Shown here one piece after another: positions 1 through 7,921 of a stretch of DNA of 64,000 bases. Source of the DNA: JBBRGK01 sp036741355 (lineage in GTDB: Bacteria; Chloroflexota; Dehalococcoidia; CAUJGQ01); contig DAINSK010000002.1 in the NCBI GenBank assembly GCA_036741355.1, positions 62,001 to 126,000 on the forward strand, given 5' to 3'. A model generated the notes under the pieces. That model saw nothing but the letters and a program-made list of their open reading frames with translations. It had not been told where the DNA came from and did no database searches. Position numbers and translations under genes: made by a program. How positions within the stretch are numbered: position 1 is the stretch's first letter; each line of letters starts with the position of its first letter.

Positions 1-477
1 GGCGCCTTCGGCCTCATCTTCACGTATCTTGGCGTCCTGATCGTGGCCGTCCAGGGGGGCCTCGTCGGACGGTTGACCGCGCGCTACAGCGAACGTTCCT
101 TAGCGACGGTTGGGGCGCTCGTCATGTGCCTGTCACTCGCGGGCATCGCGGCATCGCCGGACCTGCCGGCGCTTCTTGTGGTGGTTGGAGCCCTGGCGGT
201 GGGCCAGGGATTGCTCAATCCGACGCTCTCGGCATTGCTGTCACGCGAGAGCCATCGCGACGAGCAGGGCAGTACGCTGGGCCTGGGTCAGTCGCTTGCG
301 GCGGCGGCACGAGCGACAGGTCCGCTGGTGGCGGGATGGCTCTACGACGGCACGGCGGTACTTCCATATGTAGTAGGAGCGGTGCTCGTGCTGGGGACCG
401 CGTGGCTCGTCAGCCAGCTTCATATCTCAGGCGATATACCGGTGGCGCAAGACGGCACGGTCGCTAGCGCGCCGTAG
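1..477 (+). CDS. MFS transporter, C-terminal part (start lies before the window)
   Basis: Frame 1 is open from the first base to the TAG at 475-477, so the gene is cut by the window edge. The visible 158 residues hold about four membrane segments, including a TYLGVLIVAVQGG helix followed by the loop GRLTARYSER, a typical MFS cytoplasmic loop with basic residues, and a second GxxxxGPLVAGWLYD helix seen in drug-efflux members (TetA-like). The ending is hydrophilic. The substrate cannot be told. It runs tail-to-tail into the MBL hydrolase with only 4 bp between the stops. Confidence 0.8.
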   Translation, partial: GAFGLIFTYLGVLIVAVQGGLVGRLTARYSERSLATVGALVMCLSLAGIAASPDLPALLVVVGALAVGQGLLNPTLSALLSRESHRDEQGSTLGLGQSLAAAARATGPLVAGWLYDGTAVLPYVVGAVLVLGTAWLVSQLHISGDIPVAQDGTVASAP

Positions 478-481
478 CGGC

Positions 482-1372
482 TCAGCCAGCGGATGACTGG
501 ATTGGTGATGGCGGAATCGGGCTCCATCGGCGCCTCCCGTTTTCCTCAATCAGCCTGCCGGTCCCCGGGAACTCGGCGTGGACGCTGATAATCAGCGCCT
601 GTTCGCGCCAGGCGCGTTCAAACAGCGCCTTCTTCGTTTCCAGCGAGACTAACGGCAAGATGTCCCAGGCGGAGATCCACACTGGCCGGTCGAGCTGGCA
701 GCCGTGCTGGACAATATCGCCAATAAACATCGCCGTCTCGCCGGCAGATGAGATCACGACGCTGGCGTGGTCGGCGGTGTGGCCGGGGGTTGGAACCACG
801 TGGATCTCCGGCGTGATCGACGTCTCGCCGTCGATGAGCTCCAACTGGCTCGTCTCCGCCAGCGGGGTGAAGTTATCGGCAAGGTAGCTGGCGCGACTGC
901 GTTCATTGGGATGGATAGCTGCCTCGTATTCGCCGCGTTGCACGTAGTACCTGGCTCGTGGAAAGGTCGGCAGGGGTTGACCGTGGACATTGGCAGTGTT
1001 CCAGCCACAATGGTCGTAGTGGAGGTGCGTGTTGACCACGGCATCCACGTCGTCGGGCTGCACCCCGAGTGAGCGAAGCCGGCGCAGCAGGTGGCCGTAG
1101 TCGCCCGGGTAGTAGATCGTGCGTTGTTTGTCGTCCAGCTTCGTGCCGATGCCCGTGTCGATCAGCACCGTGCGCCCCTGTGAACGAACGAGCAGTGAAT
1201 TCAGCGCCAGGGGGTAGAGGTTCCGCTCCATCGGCGGGCCTGAAACGGGCTCCCACACGCTTCGCGGGACCACGCCCATGATCGCGCCCACGTCCTGATA
1301 GAACGTGCCGTCGCTGACGATTGCAAGGTTCAATGCGCCAAGCTTGTAACTCGGCGGTCGATCCTGGTCCAT
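482..1372 (-). CDS. MBL-fold metallo-hydrolase (lactonase-like)
   Basis: A 296-residue metallo-beta-lactamase-fold hydrolase. The zinc motif HLHYDH is at residues 116-121, preceded by the IDTGIG strand near 71-76; a later PTPGHTADHASV block supplies the next metal ligand and GDIVQH the bridging Asp. Size and motif spacing fit the quorum-quenching lactonase / methyl-parathion-hydrolase-like branch, where the natural substrate is usually unknown. No signal peptide is visible, so it is probably cytoplasmic. It is transcribed alone; ATG at 1372 is the best start. Confidence 0.85.
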   Translation of the reverse strand: MDQDRPPSYKLGALNLAIVSDGTFYQDVGAIMGVVPRSVWEPVSGPPMERNLYPLALNSLLVRSQGRTVLIDTGIGTKLDDKQRTIYYPGDYGHLLRRLRSLGVQPDDVDAVVNTHLHYDHCGWNTANVHGQPLPTFPRARYYVQRGEYEAAIHPNERSRASYLADNFTPLAETSQLELIDGETSITPEIHVVPTPGHTADHASVVISSAGETAMFIGDIVQHGCQLDRPVWISAWDILPLVSLETKKALFERAWREQALIISVHAEFPGTGRLIEENGRRRWSPIPPSPIQSSAG

Positions 1373-1428
1373 GGGTTCCTCCAGCGATACGCATAGCCGA
1401 GCGGGGCCGGCGTTATGGCGACCTTCGT

Positions 1429-1459
1429 TTGCCGGCCATCCCCGGTCCGCTGTTATAAT
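1429..1459 (+). promoter_or_regulatory. possible promoter for ilvE
   Basis: A perfect -10 hexamer TATAAT lies at 1454-1459. The best -35 match is TTGCCG at 1429-1434, with a rather long 19-bp spacer. Transcription from here would place the hairpin repeat at 1502-1688 in the 5' leader of the aminotransferase gene. Confidence 0.4.
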
Positions 1460-1501
1460 GGAGCATCGTCGAGCCCAGAGAGAACCGATGCCCCGGCGCG
1501 C

Positions 1502-1688
1502 GGCCCCCTAACTCCCCGGCCCTCTTTCCCCCAATCCTAGGGGAAAGAGGGAGCTTGGACGGTTGGGAGGCAGATAAATTCGGTGCACGACGACGAACGG
1601 GAAGCCGACGTAGCCCGCGTGAAGCACCCAAGGATCGCCCCTTACCCCCAGTATTGGGGGCAAGGGGATGGGGGATTGGGGGCTCGCT
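1502..1688. repeat. CCCC/GGGG double-hairpin repeat element, copy 1
   Basis: A 187-bp element with nearly complementary ends (GGCCCCCTAACTCCCC at the left, GGGGGATTGGGGGC near the right end). Inside are two hairpins: a perfect 12-bp stem CCCTCTTTCCCC / GGGGAAAGAGGG and a second stem CCCCTT-CCCCCA / TGGGGG-AAGGGG with a GTAT loop. The same arrangement recurs at 39866-40077 with a different centre. The structure resembles a MITE or REP-like intergenic element. It occupies most of the 1373-1730 gap between the MBL gene and ilvE. Confidence 0.8.
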
Positions 1689-1730
1689 GAGACGCAACAC
1701 GCCGATACCAAGAGTTGGAGATTTCATACC

Positions 1731-2699
1731 ATGGGAGAACCTTTCGCCTACTTGCAAAAGAAGATCATGCCGCTTGCAGAGGCGAAGATCGGCGTAATGA
1801 CGCACGCTTTCAACTATGGCACCGCCTGTTTCGAGGGCATTCGCGGCAACTGGAACGCGGACCAGGAGCAACTCTTTCTCTTCCGGGCCAAGGATCATTT
1901 CCGGCGACTTCACGACAGCGCCAAAATCCTGATGATGGAACTGCCCTACAGCGACGATGAGTTGGTGGACCTGACTCTGGAGGTCGTGCGGCGGGGAAAC
2001 TGGCGCGAGGACGTCTACATTCGGCCGATGGTCTACAAGTCGTCCGAGCTCGTCGGTGTGCGGTTGCACAACGTCGATGACGACCTGCTGATCTTCGTGA
2101 CCACGCTCGGGGCGTACCTGGACTTCGATGCAGGCGTGCACTGCTGCACATCCTCATGGCGCCGCGTCGACGACCTTGGAATTCCGGCACGGGCAAAAGT
2201 GACGGGAATCTACGTGAACTCGGCGTTGGCGAAGACAGAAGCGCAGTTGAACGGCTACGACGAAGCGATCATGCTGACCCACGATGGGCACGTTTCCGAA
2301 GGCAGCGGCGAGAACATTTTCATGATTCGCGACGGGACGATGTACACGCCGCCGCCATCCGACAACCTGCTGGTCGGCATCACCCGTAACACCGTGATCG
2401 AGATCGCCCAGAACGAATGGAACATCCCACTTGTCGAACGTAACATCGACCGCTCCGAGCTGTACATCGCCGATGAAGTCTTCATGACCGGAACGGCGGC
2501 GCATGTCTCGCCAATCATCAAGATCGACCACAGGCCGATCGGAAACGGAACGATTGGCCCGATCTCAAAGAAGATCCAACACATGTACTTCGAGGCGACC
2601 AAAGGCAACGTAGAGCGCTACGCGCGCTGGTGTACGCCCGTAAACGCTGCCCATCCGGCAGGTAGGGCGGCGCAGGCCGCGGGAGCGCTACGCGGGTGA
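1731..2699 (+). CDS. ilvE: Branched-chain amino acid aminotransferase
   Basis: A 322-residue fold-type IV PLP transaminase that moves the amino group between glutamate and the branched-chain 2-keto acids, the last step of Ile/Leu/Val synthesis. The N-terminal GTACFEGIRGNW block, the PLP lysine in ARAKVTG (Lys156), YVNSALAKTEA and the SEGSGENIFMI phosphate-binding segment all fit IlvE. ATG 1731 is chosen over an upstream in-frame start at 1668 because homology begins at MGEPFAYLQ and GGAG lies about 10 bases before it. The stop overlaps the next gene's GTG (GTGA). The other ilv/leu genes sit 30 kb away. Confidence 0.92.
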   Translation: MGEPFAYLQKKIMPLAEAKIGVMTHAFNYGTACFEGIRGNWNADQEQLFLFRAKDHFRRLHDSAKILMMELPYSDDELVDLTLEVVRRGNWREDVYIRPMVYKSSELVGVRLHNVDDDLLIFVTTLGAYLDFDAGVHCCTSSWRRVDDLGIPARAKVTGIYVNSALAKTEAQLNGYDEAIMLTHDGHVSEGSGENIFMIRDGTMYTPPPSDNLLVGITRNTVIEIAQNEWNIPLVERNIDRSELYIADEVFMTGTAAHVSPIIKIDHRPIGNGTIGPISKKIQHMYFEATKGNVERYARWCTPVNAAHPAGRAAQAAGALRG

Positions 2700-3583
2700 T
2701 CTTTGCTCCCCCGCGCACTCGTGGTGCTGTTCTGGCCGTCGCGCTGGCCGTTGCAGGACTCTCGCTGGGCCTGGCTCTCCTGTTGCGCGGATTTACGCTC
2801 CAGGTGTCGTCCGCCGCATTTGTTTGCTACACGCTGGGCGCAATCCTGCTTGTGGCCGCCTCACCACTCGCCTATTGGGCATACGCCGTGTCCGCCTTGC
2901 ACTATGAGTTGAAGCAGGGCGCGCTCGTGATTCGATGGGGCGCGGTCCAGCAAGTGATTCCTGTGCATGACGTTCAGCGCGTCGTGCTCGGCCGAAACCT
3001 GGCGGTTCCCATGGTCTCCGGGCTTCGCTTGCCCGGCGTTGCCGTTGGGAAGGCTCGGGTCAACAAAGTTGGCCCCGCGATGGTGTGGGCGAGGTACCGC
3101 GGACCTGACGACCTGGTATATCTCGTGACAAGCGAGGGGGCCGTCGGAATCGGCCTCGAAGACGCCCAGCCATTTATCCGGGCCTTGCAGCAGGCCCAGG
3201 GCGAAACTCCGCCGAGGCCCGTCATCGCGGGTCTGCGCCGCGGGAAGCTGGGGAGCTTCGGTTTCTGGAGCGACCGCCGCGTCCTGTGGCTCGGAGGAGT
3301 TGCCCTATTTCTCGCCTGGCTGACAGCGGGCGTCGTATACACGCGCTTTCAAGGACGGCCCCTTGCGCTGATCGTGCATTTCCCCGCGACCGAGATAGCC
3401 CACCTTGCCCCACGCGATCGCCTCCTCCAGATTCCGGAAGGTGCGCTCGCATTGCTCGGGTTTTCAGCGCTTGTGGCGGTCCTCCTCTTCAACCGTGCCC
3501 GGATCGTTTCGTACCTGGTCTTGGGCGGCGCCGCGGTGAGCGGGGCCCTGTTGTTGGTCGCCGCTATCGGCGCCACTGGCTAA
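2696..3583 (+). CDS. Membrane protein with bacterial PH domain
   Basis: A 295-residue membrane protein. Two hydrophobic segments near the N terminus (residues about 10-35 and 40-60) are followed by a soluble region of about 100 residues (ELKQGALVIRWGAVQQVIP to the VTSEGAVGIGL strand) that reads as a bacterial PH domain (bPH family). Two more helices follow, near 200-220 and 245-290. The start GTG overlaps the ilvE stop by four bases, which suggests translational coupling, although no functional link with transamination is obvious. Its role is unknown. Confidence 0.7.
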   Translation: MIFAPPRTRGAVLAVALAVAGLSLGLALLLRGFTLQVSSAAFVCYTLGAILLVAASPLAYWAYAVSALHYELKQGALVIRWGAVQQVIPVHDVQRVVLGRNLAVPMVSGLRLPGVAVGKARVNKVGPAMVWARYRGPDDLVYLVTSEGAVGIGLEDAQPFIRALQQAQGETPPRPVIAGLRRGKLGSFGFWSDRRVLWLGGVALFLAWLTAGVVYTRFQGRPLALIVHFPATEIAHLAPRDRLLQIPEGALALLGFSALVAVLLFNRARIVSYLVLGGAAVSGALLLVAAIGATG

Positions 3584-3590
3584 TATCCGG

Positions 3591-4793
3591 ATGATCTACG
3601 ACGCAATCGTGGTTGGAGCGGGGCCCTCCGGTAGCACTGCTGCGCGGGAAATGGCGCAACGCGGAGCGAGCGTCTTGTTGCTCGACAAAGCCCGCTTTCC
3701 TCGCGACAAGCCGTGTGGCGGGGGCGTAACGATCCGAGCCGCTGCACTACTGCCGTTCGATCTCTCGCCGGTCGTCGAGCGCACCGTCAACGGAGTATTC
3801 ATCAGCCATGACCTCAAGGGTGGCTTCGCCCGTCGTTACCCGAAGCCGATCACGTATCTCACACAACGGCGGCATCTCGATTCCTTTCTGGTAGAGCGGG
3901 CGCAAATCGCCGGCGTTACGTTCCACGACGGTGACGCGGTTACGGGAATCGAAGAGGGTCGCGGAGGGGTAACCGTGAAAACGCGCACCGGCGTCGCCCG
4001 CGGCCGGGTCCTGATCGGCGCGGACGGGGCCAACGGCGTCGTGGGGAAACTGACGCGACTTGCCGGCCCCCGCGACACTGCCGTCGCGCTGGAAGGGAAC
4101 ATCGCCTTCCGCTCCGGGCTTCCAACGCGCTGGCAAAGCGTCGTCGGCATGGATCTCGGAGGTATTCCCGGGGGTTACGGCTGGCTCTTCCCAAAGGGCG
4201 ACCATGTCAACGTTGGCGTGGGCGGATGGCAGTACCTGGCCGGCACATTACGCAACCGGCTGCGGCGACTATGCCGGTTCTACGGTCTCGCCGAGGAGTC
4301 GATGTACGGACTGCGAGGCCACCATCTGCCGGTGCGTCGCCGGGGATCGCCGCTGGCCTGCGGTCGCGTGGCGCTGACAGGCGATGCCGCCGGTCTGATC
4401 GACCCGCTCTCCGGAGAAGGAATCTACGCGGCGATGTACAGCGGTCGCGCGGCGGCCGGCGCCGCCATGCGCTTACTGACCGGCGAGATTACATCGCTCG
4501 CGCCGTACGCGGGCGAAATCGAACGCGAGTTAATGCCTGACCTCGAAGCGTCGCGGCGCTTCCAGGACGTCTTCTACCTGGTTCCCGGCGTTTACGTCGG
4601 CCTGCTGGAGCACAGCGACCGCATCTGGTCGGTACTGGCCCGTTTAATCCGGGGCGAGCAGAGCTACGTGGCGTTCAAGCGCCGTCTCGGTCCGTTGGGT
4701 CGGCTTGTGGATGGACTCTCGCAGCTCACGCGAACCACTCCGCTCGGGAAAGTGGCCGGGCTCCCGCGGTATGGACCGCGGGGCCGCGGATAG
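3591..4793 (+). CDS. Geranylgeranyl reductase family FAD-dependent oxidoreductase
   Basis: A 400-residue flavoprotein. The N-terminal Rossmann motif GAGPSGSTAAREMAQRGA (residues 8-25) and DKARFPRDKPCGGG (residues about 32-45) are hallmarks of the geranylgeranyl reductase / digeranylgeranylglycerophospholipid reductase family. GDAAGLIDPLSGEGIYAAM is the second FAD-contact block. Members saturate isoprenoid double bonds of chlorophyll, menaquinone or archaeal-type lipids. In a non-phototroph, menaquinone side-chain or carotenoid saturation would be possible, but nothing nearby decides this. Seven bases separate it from the PH-domain gene, so they are probably co-transcribed. Confidence 0.85.
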   Translation: MIYDAIVVGAGPSGSTAAREMAQRGASVLLLDKARFPRDKPCGGGVTIRAAALLPFDLSPVVERTVNGVFISHDLKGGFARRYPKPITYLTQRRHLDSFLVERAQIAGVTFHDGDAVTGIEEGRGGVTVKTRTGVARGRVLIGADGANGVVGKLTRLAGPRDTAVALEGNIAFRSGLPTRWQSVVGMDLGGIPGGYGWLFPKGDHVNVGVGGWQYLAGTLRNRLRRLCRFYGLAEESMYGLRGHHLPVRRRGSPLACGRVALTGDAAGLIDPLSGEGIYAAMYSGRAAAGAAMRLLTGEITSLAPYAGEIERELMPDLEASRRFQDVFYLVPGVYVGLLEHSDRIWSVLARLIRGEQSYVAFKRRLGPLGRLVDGLSQLTRTTPLGKVAGLPRYGPRGRG

Positions 4794-4950
4794 CCAGCGC
4801 GTCACCACAGCCAGGTGCGGGGTTTGCTGCCGACCTTACCCTTTCGATGCGCGTGCATCCGCAGAGACGGGGTGGTACCGTGTCACGGACCGGAGCGGTA
4901 CCACGACGACTGTTTGATTCCGCTACCGAGCCTCATATTGGAGAGACGCA

Positions 4951-5265
4951 ATGGCGACGTTCGTTTTGGTATACAAGGGCGGCGGAATGCCGGAGACCGA
5001 TGCGGAACGCGAAGCCGTGATGGCGGCGTGGGGCAACTGGTTTGGCGGCCTCGGCGAATCGGTGGTCGACGGCGGCAACCCATTTGGTCCGTCGAAGACC
5101 GTAGCAGCAAACGGCACCGTTCGCGACGGCGCGTCATCCGCTCTGACAGGCTACTCAATCCTCAAGGCAGACAACATAGCCGCGGCAACTAATTTCGCCA
5201 AGGGCTGTCCGATTCTCACCAGCGGCGGCAGTGTCGAAGTTTACGAGACGTTCAACGCTATGTAG
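4951..5265 (+). CDS. YciI-like small protein
   Basis: A 104-residue protein beginning MATFVLVYKGGGMPET with a good Shine-Dalgarno (GGAGAG, 4939-4944). Its alternating pattern (FVLVYKGG, AAWGNWFGGLG, LTGYSILKADNIAAATNFAKGCP, GGSVEVYE) fits the YciI/DGPF ferredoxin-like dimeric alpha-beta barrel fold. Such proteins are found beside ECF sigma factors or as stand-alone proteins of unknown function. No sigma factor is adjacent here. Confidence 0.7.
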   Translation: MATFVLVYKGGGMPETDAEREAVMAAWGNWFGGLGESVVDGGNPFGPSKTVAANGTVRDGASSALTGYSILKADNIAAATNFAKGCPILTSGGSVEVYETFNAM

Positions 5266-5307
5266 CCGAAAATAGCCAATTGCGGCTGGCGCCGCTACCA
5301 TCCACAG

Positions 5308-6123
5308 GTGGCAAAACGTTCTGCGGTCGAACTTGATTCCCTGCTTCAATTTGCCCGCGAGTTAGCACTCGAAGCTGGCGCACTCATCGCCGAGGGGAGA
5401 CGGTCGGTCTTCGCCACCAGCACCAAGTCCACGATGAACGACCTGGTCACCGATGTGGACCGGGCATCTGAGGCCCTCCTCGTATCACGCATCCGCGCTG
5501 CCCGACCCCACGACGCGATTCTAGGTGAGGAGGGCGCGAGCCACGGCGGCATAAGTGGCGTTCGGTGGGTGATCGACCCGCTGGACGGCACGACGAACTT
5601 CATCTACGGCTACCCGTCGTATGCTGTTTCCATTGGCGTCGAAGTCGACGGTGACCGCGTTGTGGGTGTCGTCCATAATGAGGCAATCGGAGAGACGTTC
5701 TGGGCAGCCGCCGGTCTCGGCGCGTTCCTCGATGGTCGTCGTATCGCCGTCTCTGATAAGAAAGACCTTCCGACCGCGCTCATCGGTGGCGGCTTCGGAA
5801 ATGATTCCGTGCATCGCACGGCGCAGGCTGTCGTGCTTGCTCGGGTGCTCGATCAAGTCAGCGACCTGCGCCGTGGCGGTTCGGCAGCGCTTGACTTGTG
5901 CGCCGTGGCGGCCGGCCGCCTCGATGCCTTCTTTGAGTTGCGTCTGGCGCCGTGGGACTACGCAGCGGCCGACGTCATCATCCGTGAGGCAGGCGGCGTT
6001 ACATGTAGCTTGGATGGCGGGCAGCTCGGCTCAGATGCCACGGTGCTCGCTGCAGCTCCGGGTCTCCTCGAGGCCCTACGTACACTCTTGCTGGAATCCG
6101 GAGCTGCGGCAGTCGCCGGGTAG
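5308..6123 (+). CDS. Inositol monophosphatase family protein
   Basis: A 271-residue Mg/Li-sensitive phosphatase of the inositol monophosphatase superfamily. Visible metal-binding motifs are GEEGA (residues about 73-77), DPLDGTTNFIYGYP (about 91-104) and the C-terminal WDYAAADVIIREAGG. Related enzymes dephosphorylate inositol-1-phosphate, histidinol phosphate or PAP; the sequence alone does not separate these. It starts at GTG 5308, directly followed by AKRSAVELDSLL. Confidence 0.88.
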   Translation: MAKRSAVELDSLLQFARELALEAGALIAEGRRSVFATSTKSTMNDLVTDVDRASEALLVSRIRAARPHDAILGEEGASHGGISGVRWVIDPLDGTTNFIYGYPSYAVSIGVEVDGDRVVGVVHNEAIGETFWAAAGLGAFLDGRRIAVSDKKDLPTALIGGGFGNDSVHRTAQAVVLARVLDQVSDLRRGGSAALDLCAVAAGRLDAFFELRLAPWDYAAADVIIREAGGVTCSLDGGQLGSDATVLAAAPGLLEALRTLLLESGAAAVAG

Positions 6124-6253
6124 CGAAGGCATCGCGGAGGGGGACTTCCTACACGCTTCGGTCAACGGGAAGCAGCAGTTTTGCGGCGCCTTCGCATGGG
6201 CCACTCGCCTTGCGGCAAAGTGTGGAGCACGAGCGGGAACCTATTAGTCTGTC

Positions 6254-6874
6254 CTATTTCGGCAGCAGGCGATTTAGAACCGGACTTTCGAATTCCGATG
6301 CCAAGCAATCCATGTAAACGACATCGTGGGCTCGCCCAGCCAACCAATGGGCATCTCGTCTCCGCCCTATCTCTCGAAAACCTGCACGCATGTAGGCGCC
6401 AATGCCGCGCTCGTTGAAACTTTGGGTTGTGAGCATGATATTGTGCAACCCGAGCGCCGTGAAGCCGTAGTCGAGCATCAGGCGCACCGTCTCAGTGCCG
6501 TAACCCTTGCCCCAGTAGTCCTTTTCTCCGAGCACGATGCCGAATTCCGCCCTCCGATGACGGTGGTCGATGTTACTCAGCTGAGTTGTCCCGAGCGGCT
6601 TGAACGTGGTCCGCTCGAAGACAGTAAAGCTCACCAAGTTTGCAGGCCCGGAAGCACGATCGTCAGGTTCGCTCCCGGTCACGCGTTGGAACCATACTTC
6701 TTCGGCCTCCCAGGTAGTTGGCTGCATCGCGAAGGTCAGCGTCCGCGTCACCTCGAAGTCGTTGATCCACTGCAGGTACAGAGGCAACAGTTCCCGCCGC
6801 ATCGGCCCCAGCGCGACCTTCTCGCCGATGATATTGAGGACGGCGTCTCTTGGCGTTTCCATAGACGGGAGCAT
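6254..6874 (-). CDS. GNAT family N-acetyltransferase (RimJ/RimL-like)
   Basis: A 206-residue GCN5-related acetyltransferase. It has the RimJ/RimL/ribosomal-protein-acetyltransferase look: an N-terminal PMRRELLPLYLQWINDFEVTRTL segment, then AEFGIVLGEKDYWGKGYGTE, whose YWGKGYGTE is the acetyl-CoA pyrophosphate loop, and LHNIMLTTQSFNERGIGAY motif B. The acceptor substrate is unknown. It is convergent with the inositol phosphatase gene; the 130-bp gap between them holds nothing I can identify. Confidence 0.85.
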   Translation of the reverse strand: MLPSMETPRDAVLNIIGEKVALGPMRRELLPLYLQWINDFEVTRTLTFAMQPTTWEAEEVWFQRVTGSEPDDRASGPANLVSFTVFERTTFKPLGTTQLSNIDHRHRRAEFGIVLGEKDYWGKGYGTETVRLMLDYGFTALGLHNIMLTTQSFNERGIGAYMRAGFREIGRRRDAHWLAGRAHDVVYMDCLASEFESPVLNRLLPK

Positions 6875-6960
6875 AAACTCAGCGCCACGATGCCGTCAAA
6901 ACACGGGAAACTTGCAACGTCGCCCCGTCAGGGACGAAATCCTACTCCGACCCGCCACGC

Positions 6961-7728
6961 CTACGCCGCGGTTTCGGTGGATCCGGGCTGATCGTTCGAG
7001 GCGTCAGATGCGATGCCAGAAACCGTCTGCCCGCCGGTGAGCGCCTTTGAAACCCGGGCGAGATGTTGTTTTAGCTCCGCGCGCACCCGGTCAAGGGTAA
7101 CCCCAAGGCTCGTGAGCACGCCGTAGCCGACGCCTTCCCCTTCTCGTAGCAGCCCAATCAGCAGGTGCTCGACGCCAACGTAGCTGTGGTTGAGTTCCGT
7201 CGCCTCGTCGGCCGCAAGGGAGATCGCCCGCTTGGCTCTGGGACTGAGCGCGATCTTTCCACCGGTAGGACCCGATCTCGGCACTTGCGCGCTCACCTGG
7301 TCCACCGCGGCGCGCAGTTGCTCGGCGGAAACGCCAAGGCTCGTCAGAATCGCCAGGCCGGCCGAGCCTTCCACCGAGGCGATACCGAGAAGCAAGTGCT
7401 CCTGGCCGATGTAGCTGACATAACGGTTCAACGCTTCCTTTTGGGCGGTCACCAGGACGTCACGCGCCCGTTCGCTAAACCGCTGATAGAGGCGGCCCGA
7501 CTCTAAATCCTCAATGAGCCCATCTCCGAACTGGCGCCGCGCCTGAGTCTGGCGTTTCTCCTCGGCTTTGAGATATTCGACCAGGCTGGATTCCGAGATG
7601 AGCCACTTTCGGCCGAGCTGTAAGCCGGGTAAGAGGCCTTCGTTGAGGTAGCGATAGACCGCGTTCTTGTCGATATTAAGCTGCTCAGCCACCCAATCGG
7701 GGTCACGAAAGTCAAGCGCGTCTGGCAT
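6961..7728 (-). CDS. Excisionase-type HTH fused to two Clp-N repeats
   Basis: A 255-residue protein with an unusual domain order. Residues about 8-55 form a winged-helix DNA-binding domain of the excisionase/MerR helix type (DPDWVAEQLNIDKNAVYRYL, then GRKWLISESSLVEYL). Residues about 80-230 hold two Clp-N repeats (FSERARDVLVTAQKEALN with GQEHLLLGI; LSPRAKRAISLAADEA with GVEHLLIGLL), the adaptor/substrate-binding domain of ClpC/ClpA. There is no AAA ATPase domain. It could be a regulator that binds ClpC clients, arginine-phosphorylated proteins or ClpP-associated factors. AAGGAG lies 8 bases before the ATG. Confidence 0.85.
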   Translation of the reverse strand: MPDALDFRDPDWVAEQLNIDKNAVYRYLNEGLLPGLQLGRKWLISESSLVEYLKAEEKRQTQARRQFGDGLIEDLESGRLYQRFSERARDVLVTAQKEALNRYVSYIGQEHLLLGIASVEGSAGLAILTSLGVSAEQLRAAVDQVSAQVPRSGPTGGKIALSPRAKRAISLAADEATELNHSYVGVEHLLIGLLREGEGVGYGVLTSLGVTLDRVRAELKQHLARVSKALTGGQTVSGIASDASNDQPGSTETAA

Positions 7729-7768
7729 ACTTATTTCTCCTTGTTCTACATGATTCGGCTGTCATGTG

Positions 7769-7799
7769 AGTATGCGCGCTGCTGGCTGAGCCTTGTCAA
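7769..7799 (-). promoter_or_regulatory. candidate promoter of the HTH/Clp-N gene
   Basis: On the minus strand a perfect -35 TTGACA (plus coordinates 7794-7799) is followed after 19 bp by CATACT (7769-7774), a four-of-six -10 match. The start codon is about 40 bases further down. Confidence 0.45.
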
Positions 7800-7921
7800 G
7801 CCATGTTTAGCAGGAAACACTCGCAATTGGCGATGGTGAAGTTGGACGCAATGGACGTTCAGGCCGCTTGATTGCGGCGTTCAGTGTACGCGAATGCCAG
7901 TTGACCCAGCGGGGCACCAGG

